This document shows, one piece after another, positions 44,736 through 57,028 of a DNA stretch of 64,000 nt. The stretch's first letter is position 1; each line of letters opens with the position of its first letter. The DNA comes from Loripinus fragilis. Taxonomy: Eukaryota; Mollusca; Bivalvia; Lucinida; Lucinidae. The position numbers were made by a program, and so were the translations under genes. Below the pieces are notes generated by a model. That model was not told the origin of the DNA, made no database searches, and saw only the letters and a program-made list of their open reading frames with translations. Location: contig OZ026515.1 of assembly GCA_964019695.1 (NCBI GenBank), positions 74,329,144 through 74,393,143 on the forward strand. The letters are read 5' to 3'.

Positions 44736-45549
44736 TCCAGGCCCTCTAACCTCTTGACATGTAAATTTTGTTTTCTACCTCTGGAGTTATAGAATTAATC
44801 TTAACACTTTCCCTCCTTCTACTTTGTAAGGGATTCAAGGTTTTCTGAATAACCGTGATTCCCCCACCTACTTCTCCCCCGTTCAAAATAATATCGATAA
44901 TCCGATGGAAAACAAGATGTCACATTTCCTGGGTTACGTTATGCTGAATATACATGTGGACCATGACGTGTAGAAAAATGTGTAGAAAGGCACCTAATTA
45001 TGAGGGGTGGAATTTATATGCCGATTAAATGCCAAGTTTGCCTTAGGCCAAAATGTCCCGGACTTGTTTTCAAATCTAATGTTGGTTATATTTTCAGGGT
45101 TGTTCTACACACCTGTGTCGAGAGACTAGTCAAACTACCAACTTTTCAATTGCGTTTAGGCAGCTAGCAGTGAAAGTTTTAATTTTCAGACTCATTTTTT
45201 CTTTTTCTTTTTTTTATATATAGCCATTGTACATTCGAACAATATCAAGCCAGTTCTCGACATCTACGAGGATAAGAACTCCCCAAGTAACAGGCCCTCA
45301 AATATGAAACATATTTACAGGAATTTGAACACTGATGAGAGTTTAATATTACAAACCAAATATGGGAAAATAAAGCAAAAACATGCAGCCGGCACAGACG
45401 ACATATTAATGGTGCAGCCAAATGCTCCCGTTATTTCAAAAGTTAAACGACTGCTATTGGTTTAAAAAGCCAATACTTGTTCTGACACTCGCGTTATCGG
45501 GTATATACGGAAATCTCCGATCAGCAGAAAGTGGTTCCGTAAATATTAA
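44736..45549. other. No recognisable gene or element
   Basis: Short open frames only. Confidence 0.55.
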
Positions 45550-45960
45550 ATTTCACACGGAGCAGTTCCGTTATGCATACTACACAATACCAAATGTTGT
45601 AACCAACCAACGAAAAGGGATAGAAAACAAAATACTTATAAGCCAAATAGTCAATTTGCATAATATCATCAAGATCTTTGCCTGTGCAGAACAGAACTCT
45701 ATGTTACTTAAGCATACTGCTGGAAGTATACACAAAATCTTGATTTTTACATTCTGCAAAATTTTGACCATTAAGATTGAAATTCAGAAGACTCCATTTT
45801 ACCGGTTTTATTTTTTCTTGAGGTTTTAAGATTATAACAGACACATGTGTGGACAAATTTGATATAAATTTCATAGGTTGATCAGAACAGCAAGTAGGCA
45901 AAATTGACAGTTTAATTTGTTGAATATATTTTCAAAATCACCTTTACATCTATCAGAAAT
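45550..45960 (-). repeat. Inverted copy of the 36.1/38.1-kb host repeat, without family E
   Basis: Inverse of 38290-38104 joined directly to the inverse of 36234-36100. At the junction the complement reads CCTCAAGAAAAAATAAAACC, that is, the two family E flanks with nothing between. The open frame on the plus strand at 45422-45829 covers this repeat and is not credible. Confidence 0.85.
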
Positions 45961-46612
45961 CAGAATTTCTAAAATTGATAATTTTTAAAATAATCTGTGA
46001 GTTTTAGCTTATGTGTGCAGTACACACATTACCATATCTATCACATAAAATGGTTGAAGTAATGTTTCTTTTAGAATATTTACTCAAATGAGCTGTACAA
46101 ATTATATCAACAATGTTTGGGTTTTAATTACTATGTGTTACAGTTCTTGTCAACCTTTCCCATCTATATATAATTTGACTACATGTATAAGGATAATATT
46201 CACAAGATTTGAAGCCCCAGAAATATATTTTGTTTGAATGGTGAGTCAGACTTGTTAAATGAATAAATATTATTGAATTCATTATAAATATTTATGCCCA
46301 GTTTTACAGAATTGTTTAGTATGTCAGCATTATGAGGTCATTTGAGAATCAAATTCGTGATTCTATAGCCACGATGGGAATAACAGCACAAAGACTGTTT
46401 CATCTCATCTAATGCCAGATGTTCAGTATGTATACATTCAAATAAGTGTTTCTTAATATTTGAAAATCCATTTATAATCTTAAAAAGTATCATATTTATT
46501 TTCACCAACTCTATTTATTAGAGCAGTTGTAAAGCTTTTGTTGGAATATTAATGATTTTAAATGGGGTTTATGATAAGTATTTTTGGATACTCTTTCAAA
46601 AGAAATGTTTTG
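45961..46612. other. No recognisable gene or element
   Basis: AT-rich spacer. Confidence 0.5.
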
Positions 46613-47628
46613 GCGGATAGAACTTAATGAAAAAAAGTCAATAAGCAATGCTTATTAAATCCCCCCCTCCCCCTCCCCCCTCCCCGCAAGGTAAGGAAAA
46701 GTGAAAAAATTACATTTTGGCAAGTGATAGTTCAAACTAGCAGACCTTAGTTTTGAAAACAAGATTTCAGTAGAATCTGTGCAAATGATCTTAAAGCTTG
46801 CAATCTGGAACATTTGTTAAGATCAAATACACAAAATTATTCACACCTGAAAGTTCTATATCGTAAATATAGTCTAAGTTCTCATAGCTGTCATTTTGTC
46901 AAAAAATGTTTTTTTCTGAACCAAACTCCTTCATGCATAAGTTCAATGTGTCTACATTGTATTGGCAAAGTAACAAATTGCTCCATCAAAAGCTGCGGTA
47001 GGAGTTGATCGGCCCTGGCATGAAGGCACTATCTATGCATATACAAAAGCCATATAAGGAAAAAATTGTCTAAGTTCTCATAGCTGTCATTTTGTCAAAC
47101 AAATTTTTTTTTTCAACCAGACTCCTTCATGCATATGTTCAATGTGTCTTTATTGTATAGGCAAAGTATCAAATTGTTCCATCAAAAGCTGTGGTAGGAG
47201 TCGATCTGCCCATGAAGGCACCATCTATGCATAATAGGAAAAAATTGTCTAAGTTCTCACAGCTGTCATTTTGTCAATAATTATTTTTTCTGAACCATAC
47301 TCCTTCATGCATATGTTCAATGTGTCTACATTGTATAAGCAAAGTAATAAATTGCTCCATCAAAAGCTGTTGTAGGAATTCATCGGCCCATGAAGGCACT
47401 ATCCATGCATATACAAAAGACATAGAAGAGAAAAATTGTCTGTCATTTTGTCAAATGTTGTCTAAGTTCTCATAGCTGTTATTTTGTCAAAAAAAAATAT
47501 TTTTTAATCAGACTCCTTCATGCATATGTTCAATGTGTCTATATTGTATAGGCAAAGTATCAAATTGCTCCATCTAAAGCTGTAGTAGGAGTTGATCGGC
47601 CCATGAAGGCACCATCTATGCATATACA
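46613..47628 (+). repeat. Family F tandem-unit array, left part
   Basis: Left end AAAAAGTCAATAAGCAATGC followed by C-rich sequence. Then come units of about 185 bp with 'gtctaagttctcatagctgt', 'cattttgtcaaa', 'ctccttcatgcatatgttca' and 'aaaagctgtggtaggagttg'. It is interrupted at 47628. Confidence 0.83.
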
Positions 47629-48671
47629 CTGAAACAATAAAGTTATGTACGCTTGAGGGTTATGTCTGCTAGTTCCAAATGGATGAACACATTTCATTCA
47701 AATTTTCACCTTACAAATTTTGATCATTTAGAAATGATTTGCACCTAAGAGTAATCCATTTGATAATCAGTAGAGCCGCTGAAAAAGCAGCGAACACATG
47801 TACCCTTAAAATCAAGTCACAACATCAATAGCTTGTGTGTCCGTCATAATCCCGAACCATTCAAGCACATTTAAACATCACTGAACAAACTCTCTTGTAA
47901 GATAAGCTGGCTTGTTGTATGCATTGCTTTTCCTCCACAGTCTTTTGTTTTGTAACATACTCTGACGTCACAAAACATCGATCAAAATTAATTAATAATT
48001 GGTCCAACATTTTGATAATCAACAAAATCAAACAAATTTGATGTTTTTTCGTCGTCACAAGCATTTTAACAGTAATTAAGACTAATCAGCATCAAAACAA
48101 TTGATAATGGAAATTCTCTGATGATTTTGCAGGAAGGGGTGGGGTATAAAGCACAGATTTAGTGAACCTTTGATGCCCGACATCAGCCATGGTTTTTGTT
48201 TTTCTCAATTGTGTAATTGTTGTCATAAACAAACACAACAAATTAAAACAGAAACAGTCTCTAAATGATGTTAGGTTAAGGAGATTTGAAAGTTCTTAAT
48301 TTGTTATTTGTTTAATTCAAAGGGAGGTAATTTTAGATAATTTTGTAAATGAAAGATAAGGAATTACAATTTCGTTCGTTCAGTAAGCAGACTTGGGATT
48401 TTTAGATGTTTATTCATCGTCGGACGCTTCTGGTTGCCATTTAACGTAAAATGTGTCACATTTTGATGATTAGCGTCCTGATGATAATGGAAAAAGCTGT
48501 GTACACATTAGGTTTAACAACCCTTCAAGATCAGAAGATAAAATCAAATAATTACCATTTTTTTGTGAGTCGGACATTTGATTAACATTTTGGTTTTATT
48601 TTTGTTGCAACATCTTAGCTGGATTGAAAGATACAGTACCATGAAAATCGGACGTTTCCTTTTTGTTTGAG
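47629..48671. mobile_element. TIR element, 1,043 bp, 6-bp target duplication
   Basis: Interrupts a family F unit. TATACA is duplicated at 47623-47628 and 48672-48677. Imperfect ends are CTGAAACAATAAAG and, inverted, CTCAAACAAAAAGG. No coding region inside, so non-autonomous; superfamily not assigned. Confidence 0.65.
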
Positions 48672-49400
48672 TATACAAAAACCTTATTAGGGAATTTGTC
48701 TAAGTTCTCACAGCTGTCATTTTGTCAAAACTATTTTTTCAGAACCAAACTCCTCCATGCATATGTTCAATGTGTCTACATTGTATAGGTAAAGTATCAA
48801 ATTGTTCTATCAAAAGCTGTGGTAGAAGTTGATCGGCCCGTGTATGGACTATAAAAGAATAAACATAAACCCCTATATAAAAAGCCATTTAGAGCTACAA
48901 AGGGAAATAACTCTAATAGAATTGGCCCATGAAGGCACTATCTATGCATACACAAAAGCCTTATTAGGGAAAAATTGTCCAAGTTTTCGCAGCTGTCATT
49001 TTGTCAAAAATTATTTTTTCTGAACAAAACTCCTTGACGCATATGTTCAATGTGTCTACACTGAATAGGAAAAAGTATCAAATTGTTCCATCAAAAGCTG
49101 TGGTAAAAGTTGATCGGCCCGTGTATGGACTATAAAAGCATAAACATAAACCCCTATATAAAAAGCCATTTAGAGCTACAAAGGGAAATAACTAATAGAA
49201 TTGGCCCCTAGCCCTTATTTTTTTGTTTAAAGTATTTGTCTTGTATATATGAATATGTATGCAAGGTTTGATGAAATCCCAGCAATGACTCTTCAAGATA
49301 TTAAGGAAACAAAACGTTACGGACGGATGCACACATGGACGGACGGACAATGTGAAAACAGTGTATACCCACCACAAACAAAGTTTGCATGGGGGTGGGG
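48672..49400 (+). repeat. Family F array, right part
   Basis: About two and a half more units, then 'cctatataaaaagccattta' and a GGACGGACGGAC microsatellite (about 49318-49348), ending near a GGGGTGGGGGGG run. Confidence 0.78.
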
Positions 49401-49455
49401 GGGTATAATGAAATAACCAGAATCAATACCAATTAAGATAGAATGCAATTTAAAT

Positions 49456-49840
49456 GAAAAAAGTCAATAAGCAATGCTTATTAGATACCCCCCGCACAGT
49501 AAGAGTCAGTGAAATATAGCAAGAAGTGAGCAAAGCTCACATACCCCCGGCGGTAGCCATCAGAGGTTCTAACACTTTCAGAGGAAAGACAAAATTGTCA
49601 AAGATTTCATAATCCTAAATCAAGTAGTTTCTGCGAAAACTTTGATGGAAAATGTCCATATGTGTTATATAAGAGTGACAGAAGAAAAAAAAATGAAAAT
49701 TTAGAAAAGAAGGCAAAATGAGGATAAGCACCTTAATTTTCATTTACACAATACACTTTGCCTACCTTAAAATGTACACAAAATTTCATAATCCTAAATC
49801 AAGTAGTTGCAAAAAAAACTCTGACAAAAAACGTTCATCA
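49456..49840 (+). repeat. Family G tandem-unit array, left part
   Basis: Begins AAAAAGTCAATAAGCAATGC (the same left end as family F). Units contain 'tttcataatcctaaatcaag', 'tccatatgtgttatata' and 'ggcaaaatgaggataagca'. It is interrupted by the non-LTR element. Confidence 0.75.
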
Positions 49841-51797
49841 TATATCATCATAATCGGATTTTTGATTAACGTGCAGGTGCAGGGGCATCATCCACATCAG
49901 TGGGCCCCTTTCCAGGTAACTGGCTAGCTGCACGCATAGCAGATCTCACACCTGATCTCCAGGTGCTCCTTTCTTGAGGGTCAACTGTGGTGAGCTTCCA
50001 CTCACGGCAGTCTTTCTCTGTCAGTTTCTTCCATGTTTGCTTGGGCCTCCCTGCCCCCCGCTTGCCGTCAATCTGCATATCATATGCTGTTCTGATTGCT
50101 CCACTCGAACGCGCCACATGCCCAAACCAGCAAAGCCTTCTCTCTCTCAAAATGAGGTCGAGGTCCTCAAGCTGAAGCTTTGCCAGTAGCTCGCTTGATC
50201 TTACCCTGGCCACATCCTCTGGCTTGATACTGCAGATCTGTCTGATCATGGCCCTACCATTGCGTTGCAAGCGCTGCAGGTTCGTCTTGGTAAGTGGCCA
50301 AGTTTCGCTGGCATGGAGCATGGCGCTCCGCACGCAAGAGCTGTACACATGGCCATGGGTCTTGTAAGAGAGGTGACAGGATGTGAGAACTGGTAGTAGC
50401 TCCCTGAACTTCTTCCAGGCGGTTTTCACACGAGTAGTGACCGCCATTTCACAGCCTCCACCAGCAGAAAGCATGTCACCTAGGTAGCAGAAGGAAGCTA
50501 CCACCTCAAGCTGATCAGGTCCGACCTGGACTTCACTCTGTGGTCTGCCGTCAATAGGGCGAGCATTTCCCATGCACCGTGCACACCTATAATCAGGATT
50601 TGGTGTCAGTCTTTGTAGCCCACTGCATTTCTTATGCACCCAAAGTTTGCAGCCATTGCAGTAGATGCTGTTGTTGCCTACTCCTGTACGACAGACAGGG
50701 CATGGGTATTCGCCTGAACTCTGCAAGAGGTCCAGGCCTGTACCACAGATCATGACTTTTGTCTTTCCTGCATTCACCCTCAATCCCTTCTTCTCCATGG
50801 CTTCTTTCCATATCAAGAGCCTCCTGACACATTCCTCTAGGGAGTCAGCAATGATGACAAGATCATCTGCATATAGGTCCTCCCAGGGAACACCAGCCCG
50901 AAACTCACGTGACAAGGCCTCCAGCACAATGATGAAGAGCAAGGGACTGAGTACGGATCCCTGATGGACCCCAACCTTCACCTCAAACTCTTTGCTGAAA
51001 CCCTCGCCAACACGAACCCGGCTTCGTGCATTAGCGTACATTCCCTGGACTAACCGCACAATCCATTCCTCAACGCCTAGCTTTCTCAGGGCCCACCAGA
51101 TAACCTTCCGAGGAACACGGTCAAATGCTTTCTCTAGGTCCACTAAGGCCATATAAAGCCTCTTTTGCACTGCTAGGTATTTCTCCTGCAGCTGCCGGAC
51201 CACAAAGATTGCATCTGTGGTGCCTCTTCCTGGGACAAAGCCAAACTGGGAGTCGTCAATAGACACCACCTGTCTTATGAGACCATCGACAATCCTCTCT
51301 AGGATCTTCATGGCCTGCTCAGTCAGCTTGAGGCCTCGATAGTTGCCTCTATCCAAAGCATCACCCTTGCCCTTGTAAAGGCAGACAATGAAACTTTCCT
51401 CCCAGTCAGTTGGGACCTTGCTGTCACGGATAATCGCAGTAGCAAGATCTCGGATCATGGTGGCCCCTGTATCACCTGCTGCCTTGATCATCTCCACCAC
51501 TATGCCTGATGGACCTGCAGCTTTGCCCGACTTCATCTTTGAGATGGCCTTCTTCACCATGTCAATAGTGATTGGGATAGGCGGGCCTTCTAACGGAGGT
51601 TCATTGGACAGGTGATCAGAGTCCCAATCAAATTCAACGTTGAGAAGCCTTTCATAATGTTCAGCCCATGCATTCTGCTTTGCCTCCTCGCTCATTGACA
51701 TTTCCCCAGTGTCATTCTTCACTGGCTTGTCGCCTACAACATCAACATTCTCTTTCCTCATCTGGTTGGCGAGGCGGAAGATATCAGACGACTTGTG
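49841..51797 (-). mobile_element. 5'-truncated RTE-type non-LTR retrotransposon
   Basis: On the minus strand the ORF ends at 49866. A very short 3' UTR with an ATGATG-like tail (complement of about 49841-49865) ends in family G sequence. The 5' side stops at about 51797, where family G resumes ('acatgtgttatataggagtg'). The endonuclease domain is missing, as expected for a truncated insertion. Confidence 0.8.
49866..51797 (-). CDS. Reverse transcriptase of an RTE/RTEX-type non-LTR element, N-terminally truncated
   Basis: About 640 residues in one intact frame. The open frame continues to 51896 through flanking repeat, and that N-terminal stretch is not part of the protein. Numbering from 51896, the domains in order are: endonuclease-RT linker (about 37-95); RT fingers and palm (about 110-380) with KAAGPSGI, LYKGKGD, GFVPGRGTTDA, LVDLEKAFDRVPR, GVHQGSVLSPLL and the catalytic YADD at 342-345; a Cys/His zinc-binding module (about 399-441: CPVC…CNGCKLWVHKKC…CARC) between RT and tail; and a C-terminal tail (about 450-676) with LCWFGHVAR and GKRGAGRPKQTW, typical of RTE-like elements. 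It reverse-transcribes element RNA at the target site. No apurinic endonuclease is present, so this copy cannot be autonomous. The RTEX clade is inferred from the zinc module and tail. Confidence 0.88.
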   Translation of the reverse strand, partial: HKSSDIFRLANQMRKENVDVVGDKPVKNDTGEMSMSEEAKQNAWAEHYERLLNVEFDWDSDHLSNEPPLEGPPIPITIDMVKKAISKMKSGKAAGPSGIVVEMIKAAGDTGATMIRDLATAIIRDSKVPTDWEESFIVCLYKGKGDALDRGNYRGLKLTEQAMKILERIVDGLIRQVVSIDDSQFGFVPGRGTTDAIFVVRQLQEKYLAVQKRLYMALVDLEKAFDRVPRKVIWWALRKLGVEEWIVRLVQGMYANARSRVRVGEGFSKEFEVKVGVHQGSVLSPLLFIIVLEALSREFRAGVPWEDLYADDLVIIADSLEECVRRLLIWKEAMEKKGLRVNAGKTKVMICGTGLDLLQSSGEYPCPVCRTGVGNNSIYCNGCKLWVHKKCSGLQRLTPNPDYRCARCMGNARPIDGRPQSEVQVGPDQLEVVASFCYLGDMLSAGGGCEMAVTTRVKTAWKKFRELLPVLTSCHLSYKTHGHVYSSCVRSAMLHASETWPLTKTNLQRLQRNGRAMIRQICSIKPEDVARVRSSELLAKLQLEDLDLILRERRLCWFGHVARSSGAIRTAYDMQIDGKRGAGRPKQTWKKLTEKDCREWKLTTVDPQERSTWRSGVRSAMRAASQLPGKGPTDVDDAPAPAR

Positions 51798-52563
51798 GTC
51801 AATGCCCACATGTGTTATATAGGAGTGACAGAAGGAAAAAATGAAAAAGAAGGCAAAATGAGCTTTAGCATCTTTATTTTCATTTACACAATACACTTAG
51901 CCTACCTGAAGGTGTACATTAAATTTGAAAACACTGGCTCCAATAGGAGCCGAGAGATCTGCCACAGAAATTTTCATTGGAGAGAATGAAAAATGAAAAA
52001 ATAAAGGGACTGATAAGCAATATGTTGCTGTCCTTTTGTTACACAATACAACTAATCACTAGCAAGCTTTGTACCAAATTTCAGAATCCTAACTCAAGTA
52101 GTTGCTGAGAAATCTTTGACAGAAAAAAATGTCCATATGTATTATATTAGAGAGAAAGAAGAGAAAAATGAAAATTTGAAAAAAGAAGGCAAATTGAGGA
52201 TTAGCATCTTAATTTCCATTTACAGTTCACTTTGCCATCCTGAAGATGTACACAAAATTTGAAAACACTGGCTCCAATAGGAGCTGAGAAATCTGTGACA
52301 GAAATTTCCATTGGAGAGAAAGAAAAATGAACAAATAAAGGGACTGATAAGCAATATGTGGCTGTTCTTTTGTTACACAATACAACTCATCACTATCAAG
52401 CTTTGTACCAAATTTCAGAATCCTAACCCAAGTAGTTGCTAAGAAATCTTTGACGGAAAAAAAAGTTTACAGACAGACAAACAGACAGTTAGACAAACAA
52501 ACAAACATAATTACAGAAAAGGCAAAAACTATATACCCCCTATATACTTCGTACCGGGGGTAT
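51798..52563 (+). repeat. Family G array, right part
   Basis: Units with 'tttgtaccaaatttcagaat', 'caagtagttgc' and 'aacactggctccaataggag', then a CAGACAAACAGACAG microsatellite (about 52472-52505) and the end TACTTCGTACCGGGGGTATA. Confidence 0.78.
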
Positions 52564-54263
52564 AAAAAACTTAAACTAGAGAACCTGAAGGTCCTGAGGC
52601 GCTCACCTGATCTCCTTAATAATGTTAAAATAGGTCAAGGTCAACTACAGCTTTAAATAATGGAACAAATTTTGTTTTTACCATATACATTTTGGTCAAG
52701 TGACATCAACAATCTAATGAATAATCTATCAAACAGCCCAGTGATTTCTGAGAAAAAGATGTTTAGATAGGTATGTGGCAGTCCAAATGAGTGGCCTTGG
52801 ATAAAAGGTCACAGGTCAGCTTAATAAACCATTGTCTCAATAGGTTTAACTACTATGAATTCGGCTCAGTTATAGAAAATGAACATTTTAAGATTTTATC
52901 CATATAACTGCATTAGGAATCAAATTTGACCTTGCCATAAAGTAGGTCAAGGTCAACCTAGATTCATCATTTGTGCTAACCTGGTAGGGCCCACATCCCC
53001 GATCCTACATACCAAGTCCCAAAGCCAATGGCCTTTTGGTTCCAGAGAAGAAGAGATTTAAAGAGTTTTTACCATATATGGGCATGATGGCCATGTTAGT
53101 CATATGAGCATAACAATTTGTATAAGTTTTGGCTAACCAATCATAAGAAGTTGTCATATGAAATTTGATTTAAATTGGCCGAGAATTGTCTGAGAAAACT
53201 ATGTTTTAATATGTTGATGGGACTCCAATATAAGCGACCTTGGCTGAAAGGTCAAAGATCAACCTTGACCTTTGAAACTTACTTATAGACATATCGATTG
53301 AACATATCAAGTGAGAATAATGACTTTGGCTTCCACAGTATTCAAAAAATCAACTTTTCAAAAAAATTTCCATTCAAATGCATTAGGAAGAGAACTTGAC
53401 CTTGACGTTAAGTAGGTCAAGGTCACCCTAGGATCATCATTTGAACAAACTTGGTAGACCCCACATCCCCAATACTACATACCAAGTCTCAAGGTCACTG
53501 GCCTTCTGGTTCTGGAAAAGAAGATTTTTAAAAGGTTTTTACCATATATGGGCGTGGTGGCCATCTTTGTCATGTGACCAACATATTTTGTATACAGTTT
53601 GGCTGACTTATCATAAGGAGTCTTCACATGAAATTTGAGCTCAATTGGGCCAATGGTTTGTGAGAAAACTATGTTTTTATATATTGATGGGACCACAATA
53701 TGAGCGACCTTGGCTGAAAGGGCAAAGGTCAACCTTGACCTTTGAAACTTATTTATAGCCATTGTCTCATTAGTTTCAACATATCAAGTAAGAATAATCA
53801 CTTTGGCTTTAACAGTATTCAAAAAATCAACTTTTCGAAAAAATTCCCATTTAAATGCATTTGGAAGCAAATTTGACCTTGACGTTAAGTAGGTCAAGGT
53901 CAACCTAGGATCATCATTTGAACAAACTTGGTAGGCCCCACATCCCTGATGCTACATACCAAGTCCCAAGGTAATCGGCCTTCTGGTTCTGGAGAAGAAG
54001 ATTTTTAAAGGGTTTTTACCATATATGGGCATGGCGTCCATCTTGGTCATGTGATCAGGCACATTTGAACAAACTTTTGTTCCCCCATCCTAAGGAGTCT
54101 CCATATGAAATTTGAGTTCAATTGGCCCAGTGGTTTCAGAGGAGAAGATGTTTGAAAATGTTGACGGACGGACGGACGACGGACGGACGACGGACGACGG
54201 ACGCCGGAGTCACTGGTATACTAATAGCTCACCTCAGAGCCTTCGGCTCAGGTGAGCTAAAAA
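52564..54263 (+). repeat. Family B element, second full copy
   Basis: Left end with GAACCTGAAGGTCC then GCTCACCTGA, about 465-bp units, a GACGGACG microsatellite (about 54163-54203) and the 3' hairpin 54226-54258. It has no SINE at the position occupied in the 16.7-kb copy (here 'ttatccatataactgcatta' at about 52898). It lies between family G and family F sequence. Confidence 0.88.
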
Positions 54264-55095
54264 CTTGGCAAAATATAGTTCAAACCATCAGACCTGAGTT
54301 TTGAAAAGATTTCAGTAGAATCTTTGCAAACAAAAATTATAAACTCCTTCATGCATATGTTCTATGTGTCTACATTGTATCAGCAAAGTATCAAATTGCT
54401 CCATCAAAAGCTGTGGGAGGATTTGATCGGCCCATAAAGGTACTATCCATGTATATACAAAAGCCATATAAGGGAATAATTGTCTAAGTTCTCATAACTG
54501 TCATTTTGTCAAACAAATTTTTTTTTTCAACCAGACCCCTTCATGCATATGTTCATTGTGTCTTTATTGTATAGGTAAAGTATCAAATTGCTCCATTTAA
54601 AGCTGTGGTAGGAGTTGATAGGCCCATGAAGGCACCATCTATGCATATACATAAGCCTTATAAGGGAAAAATTGTCTAAGTTCTCACAGCTGTCATTTTG
54701 TCAAAAAAAATTTTTTGTGGTCCAAACTCCTTCCTGCATATGTTCAATGTGTCTACATTGTATAGGTAAAGTATCAAATTGTTCCATCAAAAGCTGTAGT
54801 AGGAGTTGATCGGCCCATGAAGGCACCATCTATGCATATACAAAAAAGCCTTATTAGGGAAAAATTGTCCAAGTTCTCACAGCTGTCATTTTGTCAAAAA
54901 TTATTTTTTGTGAACCAAACTTCTTCGTGCAAATGTTCAATGTGTCTACCTTGTATAGGTAAAGTATCAAGTTGCTCCATCAAAAGCTGAGGTGGGAGTT
55001 GATTGGCCCGTGTATTGCCTATAATAGCATAAGCATAAAACCCTATACAAAAAGCCATTTAGAACTACAAAGGGAAATAACTCTAATAGACTGCT
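54264..55095 (+). repeat. Family F array, third stretch
   Basis: Begins with family F pre-array sequence ('cagacctgagttttgaaaag'), then about four units and 'acaaaaagccatttagaact'. Confidence 0.78.
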
Positions 55096-56559
55096 ATGAT
55101 TTAAGATGAATATGCGCATCTCTTTATATGTGCTTTGTGGTCACCTGCTGGGAAAGGGCTGACCTCTTAGCTCTCGTTGTGGTGTCTGCTGTGAGTTTGT
55201 CACTTTCCCATTGGTATCCTGGGTCAGGTGTGGTACTTGATTGTATCGATTCCTGATCTTTGCACCCTTACTTACTTTAATAAGATTTTGTAAACCATAC
55301 GTTAAAATGTACACATTGAGTGACTTAGGGACTGCAAAATAAGGATACTATTTAAATAAAGTTGGAAAACGGATCATTCCATAATAGAAATATACTGAAA
55401 AGTTTTTAAGCTTCAGACTCAGTTTCACTCAGTCTCTGCATGACACTAAATGGAAAGTGCTGCAGTTCTCATACCTCCTAGCACTGACTTAAATGGTCTT
55501 CTACTTTCTGCTGAAACTAAATATTCCAGAAAGACCAGAATACTAAAATACAACACTTTATCAATGTACGGGGGGAAAGTTTAACCCGATACAAAGACAG
55601 CTGGTGTGAAAGCCAAGTTCTCTGAAAAAAGAACCTACCAAAATAGTGAGAATGTACACAATTTCTTAACACTTGACCTGGTTTCACTTAGTTTATTTAT
55701 GAGAGTTAATGAGAAGTATGCACATAGTCATGAACCAATTTCCCTCAATATTTGATTAGGAGGGACATAAGATAGAGGACATTCTAGGTGCAACAGGAAT
55801 ATAGAATGTAGATGGAGACGAATTACCTAGCATAAGTCCTAATCTGTTTGAATTTTTTCAATGGCTGAAAGACATTAAGGGCATAAACACCTGTTGGCTT
55901 AAGTCCAAAAATAATTTGGAAACCAGTGGAAGATCAATTCACAAATGATACCTGCTGGACATCCACCCATACAACTAAGTTCTAGACGGAGTGCTACTTA
56001 TCAAGTGCTGCTTACAAAAACACCAGTTTTATGCTATTGAATTAGTTAAAACTTCTGACATCAAAAAAATCTAGGACCTAATCTGGATGAAGATACTAAA
56101 TAGTGACAGTAAATGCCTTTTTTAGAAAAATGCTGGTGGAAAAACTGTGGTTTATAAGACCTTACTGGAATATTTATTTGAAACCACTCATGAATCAAAA
56201 CTGACTTAACTCATTTCATGCAAATTATAACACTGTTACCGGTGTCCAAATTTTATGAAAATTTACATGCATAAAGAGGGTGTATTTGACCTACTTTTCT
56301 GAAAATATTATGGGTTGACAAAAACTGTAACATGGTAAATATTAGGACAGAATCCCCTATGGACACTAACTTTAGTGTTCAATATGTGGATAATTCAAAT
56401 TTTGATTGGTCAGAAAAAAATTATCTAGATGTATTCATATACATTAATGGTTATAAGATATACCCTGGAGAGTCTTCTTTCATATTTCATTCAAAGAATG
56501 TAGTAATGTTAGTGATTTGAGACTGATATTTAATAGGTCATATATTAGTACAAAGAGGG
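55096..56559. other. No recognisable gene or element
   Basis: About 1.5 kb with short open frames only and no match elsewhere in the window. Confidence 0.55.
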
Positions 56560-56977
56560 TATACATCAAGGTACCCCCCTGTGGCCTAACAGCCTTCGAG
56601 GAATAAAATAAATTCATTTTTGTAGCTGTTATAACGTAGGAATTCAACATACCAAATATTATTGGAATCTATGCATGGGCAGATTAGGAACACCACTTTT
56701 TCACCAGGTAATCTACTAACTATCCGTTATAAGCTGAAGAAGTTTGAAGCTCCTAGCTGTGATAGTTTTTTTTTTAAATTTTCTGATAACAAAATTTCTT
56801 TATGTCCCTTTAAAAGGGGCATAACTCCACAAAGGGCGATAATCTAGATTTAAAAAAATATGGGTCAGTTATTTTTTGATGAGGAATCCATCTATGAAAT
56901 TTCAAAACCCTATCTTAAATTTGAAACGATTTTTGATATATCAAGTTTTCTATGATAAATTTGCAAAGGGCGATAAC

Positions 56978-57028
<51 letters not shown>

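Noticed and set aside
45422..45829. 135-residue plus-strand open frame
   Set aside because: It lies over the inverted host repeat of family E; the same DNA at 38.1-38.3 kb is not open in a matching way.
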